Of a DNA stretch of 7,650 nt, positions 6,044-7,650 are shown piece by piece. The notes under the pieces were generated by a model. That model was given only the letters and a program-made list of their open reading frames with translations, had not been told where the DNA came from and searched no databases. Position numbers and translations under genes: made by a program. Origin of the DNA: Burkholderiaceae bacterium (GTDB lineage: Bacteria; Pseudomonadota; Gammaproteobacteria; Burkholderiales; Burkholderiaceae_C); NCBI GenBank assembly GCA_029864165.1, contig JAOTTZ010000070.1:1-7650 (forward strand), in the 5' to 3' direction. Within the stretch, counting starts at the first letter, position 1; each line of letters begins with the position of its first letter.

Positions 6044-7074
6044 GCCACTTGAAGCGCTTGCGCGCAGGTGATGAACTGTTGCATCTTGGCGCGCGCGGCG
6101 CCACTGGCGAGCGCCTCGCGCGCCAGCGCTACGCCATCGGCCATGCTGGGAACCCTATTGGCCGCGTACAGCGCAACGCCCGAGTTCAGCATGACGATAT
6201 CGCGCGCCGGCCCCTGCTTGTTGTCGAGCACGGCCATCAGCAGCGCTTTAGACTGCTCGGGCGTCTCAACCCTCAGCGCTCGGCTGCTGGCCATACACAG
6301 GCCGAAATCCTCGGGGTGTATTTCGTACTCGGTAACGGCGCCGTCCTTGTATTCACTGACCATCGTTGCAGCGCCGAGGGTGACTTCGTCCATGCCGTCG
6401 CGCCCGTGGACCACCAGTGCATGCTCGGCACCCAACCGTTGCAAGGCGCGCACCTGGATGCCGACGAGATCGGGGTGGAACACGCCCATCAAAATGTTGG
6501 GCGCGTCGGCAGGGTTGGTCAAAGGCCCGAGGATGTTGAAAATCGTTCGCACGCCGAGTTCCTTGCGCACGGGGCCCACGTTCCTCATTGCAGGGTGGTG
6601 GTTGGGCGCAAACATGAAGCCGATACCCGTGTCGGCAATACAGCGGCTGACAGCCTGTGGCGACAACGACAACGGCACGCCGAGCGCCTCCAACACATCG
6701 GCGCTGCCGGACTTGCTGGAAACGCTGCGGTTGCCGTGTTTGCTCACGCGGGCACCGCAGGCAGCGGCGACGAACATGCTGCAGGTCGAAATATTGAATG
6801 TATGCGAGGCATCGCCACCGGTGCCGACGATGTCCACTAAGTGCCGACGGTCGGCCACTTCGACCTTGGTCGAGAACTCGCGCATCACTTGCGCAGCGGC
6901 GGTGATTTCGCCGATGGTTTCTTTCTTGACGCGCAGACCCACCAGCATCGCCGCCATCATGGTCGGTGCCATCTCGCCGCTCATGATGCGACGCATCAGC
7001 ACCAACATCTCGTCGCGAAAGATCTCGCGGTGGTCGATGACACGGGCCAGAGCTTCGGTATCGGTAATAGGCAT
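6040..7074 (-). CDS. trpD: Anthranilate phosphoribosyltransferase
   Basis: A 344-residue enzyme that transfers phosphoribose from PRPP to anthranilate. It has the class III nucleoside phosphorylase-like fold of this family. The PRPP-binding GTGGD loop is at 84-88, followed by NIST (94-97). The [18 protein letters not shown] block (112-129) holds anthranilate and phosphate contacts. [10 protein letters not shown] is at 179-188, and the metal-binding DGMDE at 226-230 keeps the paired acidic residues. Length is normal and the N-terminal helical dimerisation region is complete. It is a stand-alone protein, not fused to TrpG as in enteric bacteria. The ATG at 7074 is chosen because the protein then begins with the usual short lead before the first helix; no strong ribosome site is visible. 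The stop overlaps trpC. Confidence 0.97.
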   Translation of the reverse strand: MPITDTEALARVIDHREIFRDEMLVLMRRIMSGEMAPTMMAAMLVGLRVKKETIGEITAAAQVMREFSTKVEVADRRHLVDIVGTGGDASHTFNISTCSMFVAAACGARVSKHGNRSVSSKSGSADVLEALGVPLSLSPQAVSRCIADTGIGFMFAPNHHPAMRNVGPVRKELGVRTIFNILGPLTNPADAPNILMGVFHPDLVGIQVRALQRLGAEHALVVHGRDGMDEVTLGAATMVSEYKDGAVTEYEIHPEDFGLCMASSRALRVETPEQSKALLMAVLDNKQGPARDIVMLNSGVALYAANRVPSMADGVALAREALASGAARAKMQQFITCAQALQVA

Positions 7075-7223
7075 GACGGTAATCGGTTGATGGCTAGGGC
7101 CGATTCGTTAACGGTTCAGTTTTGGGTGCTGAGCGATAGTAACGGTGGGTGACCGCTGGCCGAAGAAACACTCGCCGGCGAGGTGGGCCGCGGCGCTGGG
7201 CGACCCTATCACTCGCAGTTCTA
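7075..7223. other. Intergenic gap between trpG and trpD
   Basis: These 149 bases carry no convincing gene on either strand. A 12-base palindrome CTCGCCGGCGAG (7171-7182) is too short and lacks a following T-run on either strand to be called a terminator. I see no good sigma-70 pair reading toward trpD. Confidence 0.5.
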
Positions 7224-7650
7224 TCATGCGCATCCCAATGCCAGAAAGTTCTTCAGCATCGCGTGTCCATGCTCGGTCAGGATGGACTCGGGATGGAACT
7301 GCACGCCCTCAACCGGCGTTGCGGTGCCGGCAAACTCACGGTGGCGCACACCCATGATCTCACCGTCCTCCGAGGTCGAAGTCACGGCCAGGCAAGCCGG
7401 CATCGAAGCGCGGTCTATCACCAACGAGTGATAGCGGTTGACAGTGAATTGTCGTGGCAGGCCAGCGTAGACGCTGCTACCGTCAGTCGTTACCACGCTG
7501 GTCTTGCCGTGCATCTGCCGTTGCGCCCGCACGATCTTGGCACCGAAAGCCGCGCCTATGCTCTGGTGCCCCAGGCAGACGCCGAGCATGGGCAGCTCGC
7601 CGGCAAAGTGCTGAACCGCACGGACGCAAATACCCGCCTCGGGGGGCGAG
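7224..7650 (-). CDS. trpG: Anthranilate synthase glutamine amidotransferase subunit, C-terminal part
   Basis: The frame is open to the window edge, so the N-terminus lies outside. About 141 residues are visible, beginning S-P-P-E-A-G and including [23 protein letters not shown]. This is a class I glutamine amidotransferase: the nucleophile Cys of GVCLGHQ is encoded at 7577-7575. The His and Glu of the triad lie in GVQFHPES, at 7295-7293 and 7289-7287. The subunit releases ammonia from glutamine for TrpE, which makes anthranilate from chorismate; the substrate then passes to Trp[10 protein letters not shown] is also typical of TrpG/PabA. In species with one copy the same subunit can serve folate synthesis. 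Position just before trpD favours TrpG. An apparent ATG at 7589 is internal, inside the catalytic motif region, and is not the true start. Confidence 0.95.
   Translation of the reverse strand, partial: SPPEAGICVRAVQHFAGELPMLGVCLGHQSIGAAFGAKIVRAQRQMHGKTSVVTTDGSSVYAGLPRQFTVNRYHSLVIDRASMPACLAVTSTSEDGEIMGVRHREFAGTATPVEGVQFHPESILTEHGHAMLKNFLALGCA

Noticed and set aside
7094..7112. CTAGGGCC followed by GTTAAC, resembling an end of the palindromic element near feoB
   Set aside because: The two words are separated differently from the element ends, there is no second inverted copy nearby, and the match is short enough to be chance.
7171..7182. Perfect palindrome CTCGCCGGCGAG as a terminator between trpG and trpD
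   Set aside because: No loop and no T-run follow it on either strand, and termination there would cut the trp operon.
1..7650. tRNA, rRNA, CRISPR array or phage genes
   Set aside because: No regularly spaced repeats, cloverleaf-like sequence or phage-type genes were seen anywhere in the window.

Overview
This window looks like a betaproteobacterial chromosome segment, probably Burkholderiales. The base composition is GC-rich, and the order trpG-trpD-trpC-ung fits what I know of that group (an inference; no search was run). Every gene I accept lies on the minus strand, so the biological order runs from high to low coordinates.

Region 1 (7650 to 4581) is the end of a tryptophan-biosynthesis operon. 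It holds the C-terminal part of trpG (cut by the window edge), then complete trpD and trpC, then ung (uracil-DNA glycosylase). trpD/trpC share an ATGA overlap and trpC/ung share a GTGA overlap, so these three are almost certainly one transcript with coupled translation. A 149-base gap separates trpG from trpD.

Region 2 (4580 to 4309) is non-coding. It holds a GC-rich palindromic element of about 152 bp with inverted ends and flanking TA dinucleotides (MITE-like). Next to it is an AT-rich stretch with a Fur-box-like palindrome just upstream of feoB.

Region 3 (4308 to 1366) is a ferrous-iron uptake operon in the order feoB-feoA, followed by an exported FMN-binding-domain protein with a covalent-flavinylation motif. 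feoB and feoA overlap by ATGA, and the flavoprotein gene follows 29 bases later with its own ribosome binding site. A likely reading is that the flavoprotein carries electrons to Fe(III) outside the inner membrane, supplying Fe(II) to FeoB.

Region 4 (1365 to 1) holds a 1339-bp ISAzo13-family insertion sequence with 30-bp imperfect terminal inverted repeats, an intact 420-residue DDE transposase and a 3-bp TAA target duplication. Removing the IS and one TAA copy restores an open frame that starts in an ATGA overlap with the flavoprotein stop codon and reads MKRSRLALVIILELR. The IS therefore appears to have split a fourth gene of the iron operon at about codon 8. This is the most interesting point in the window.
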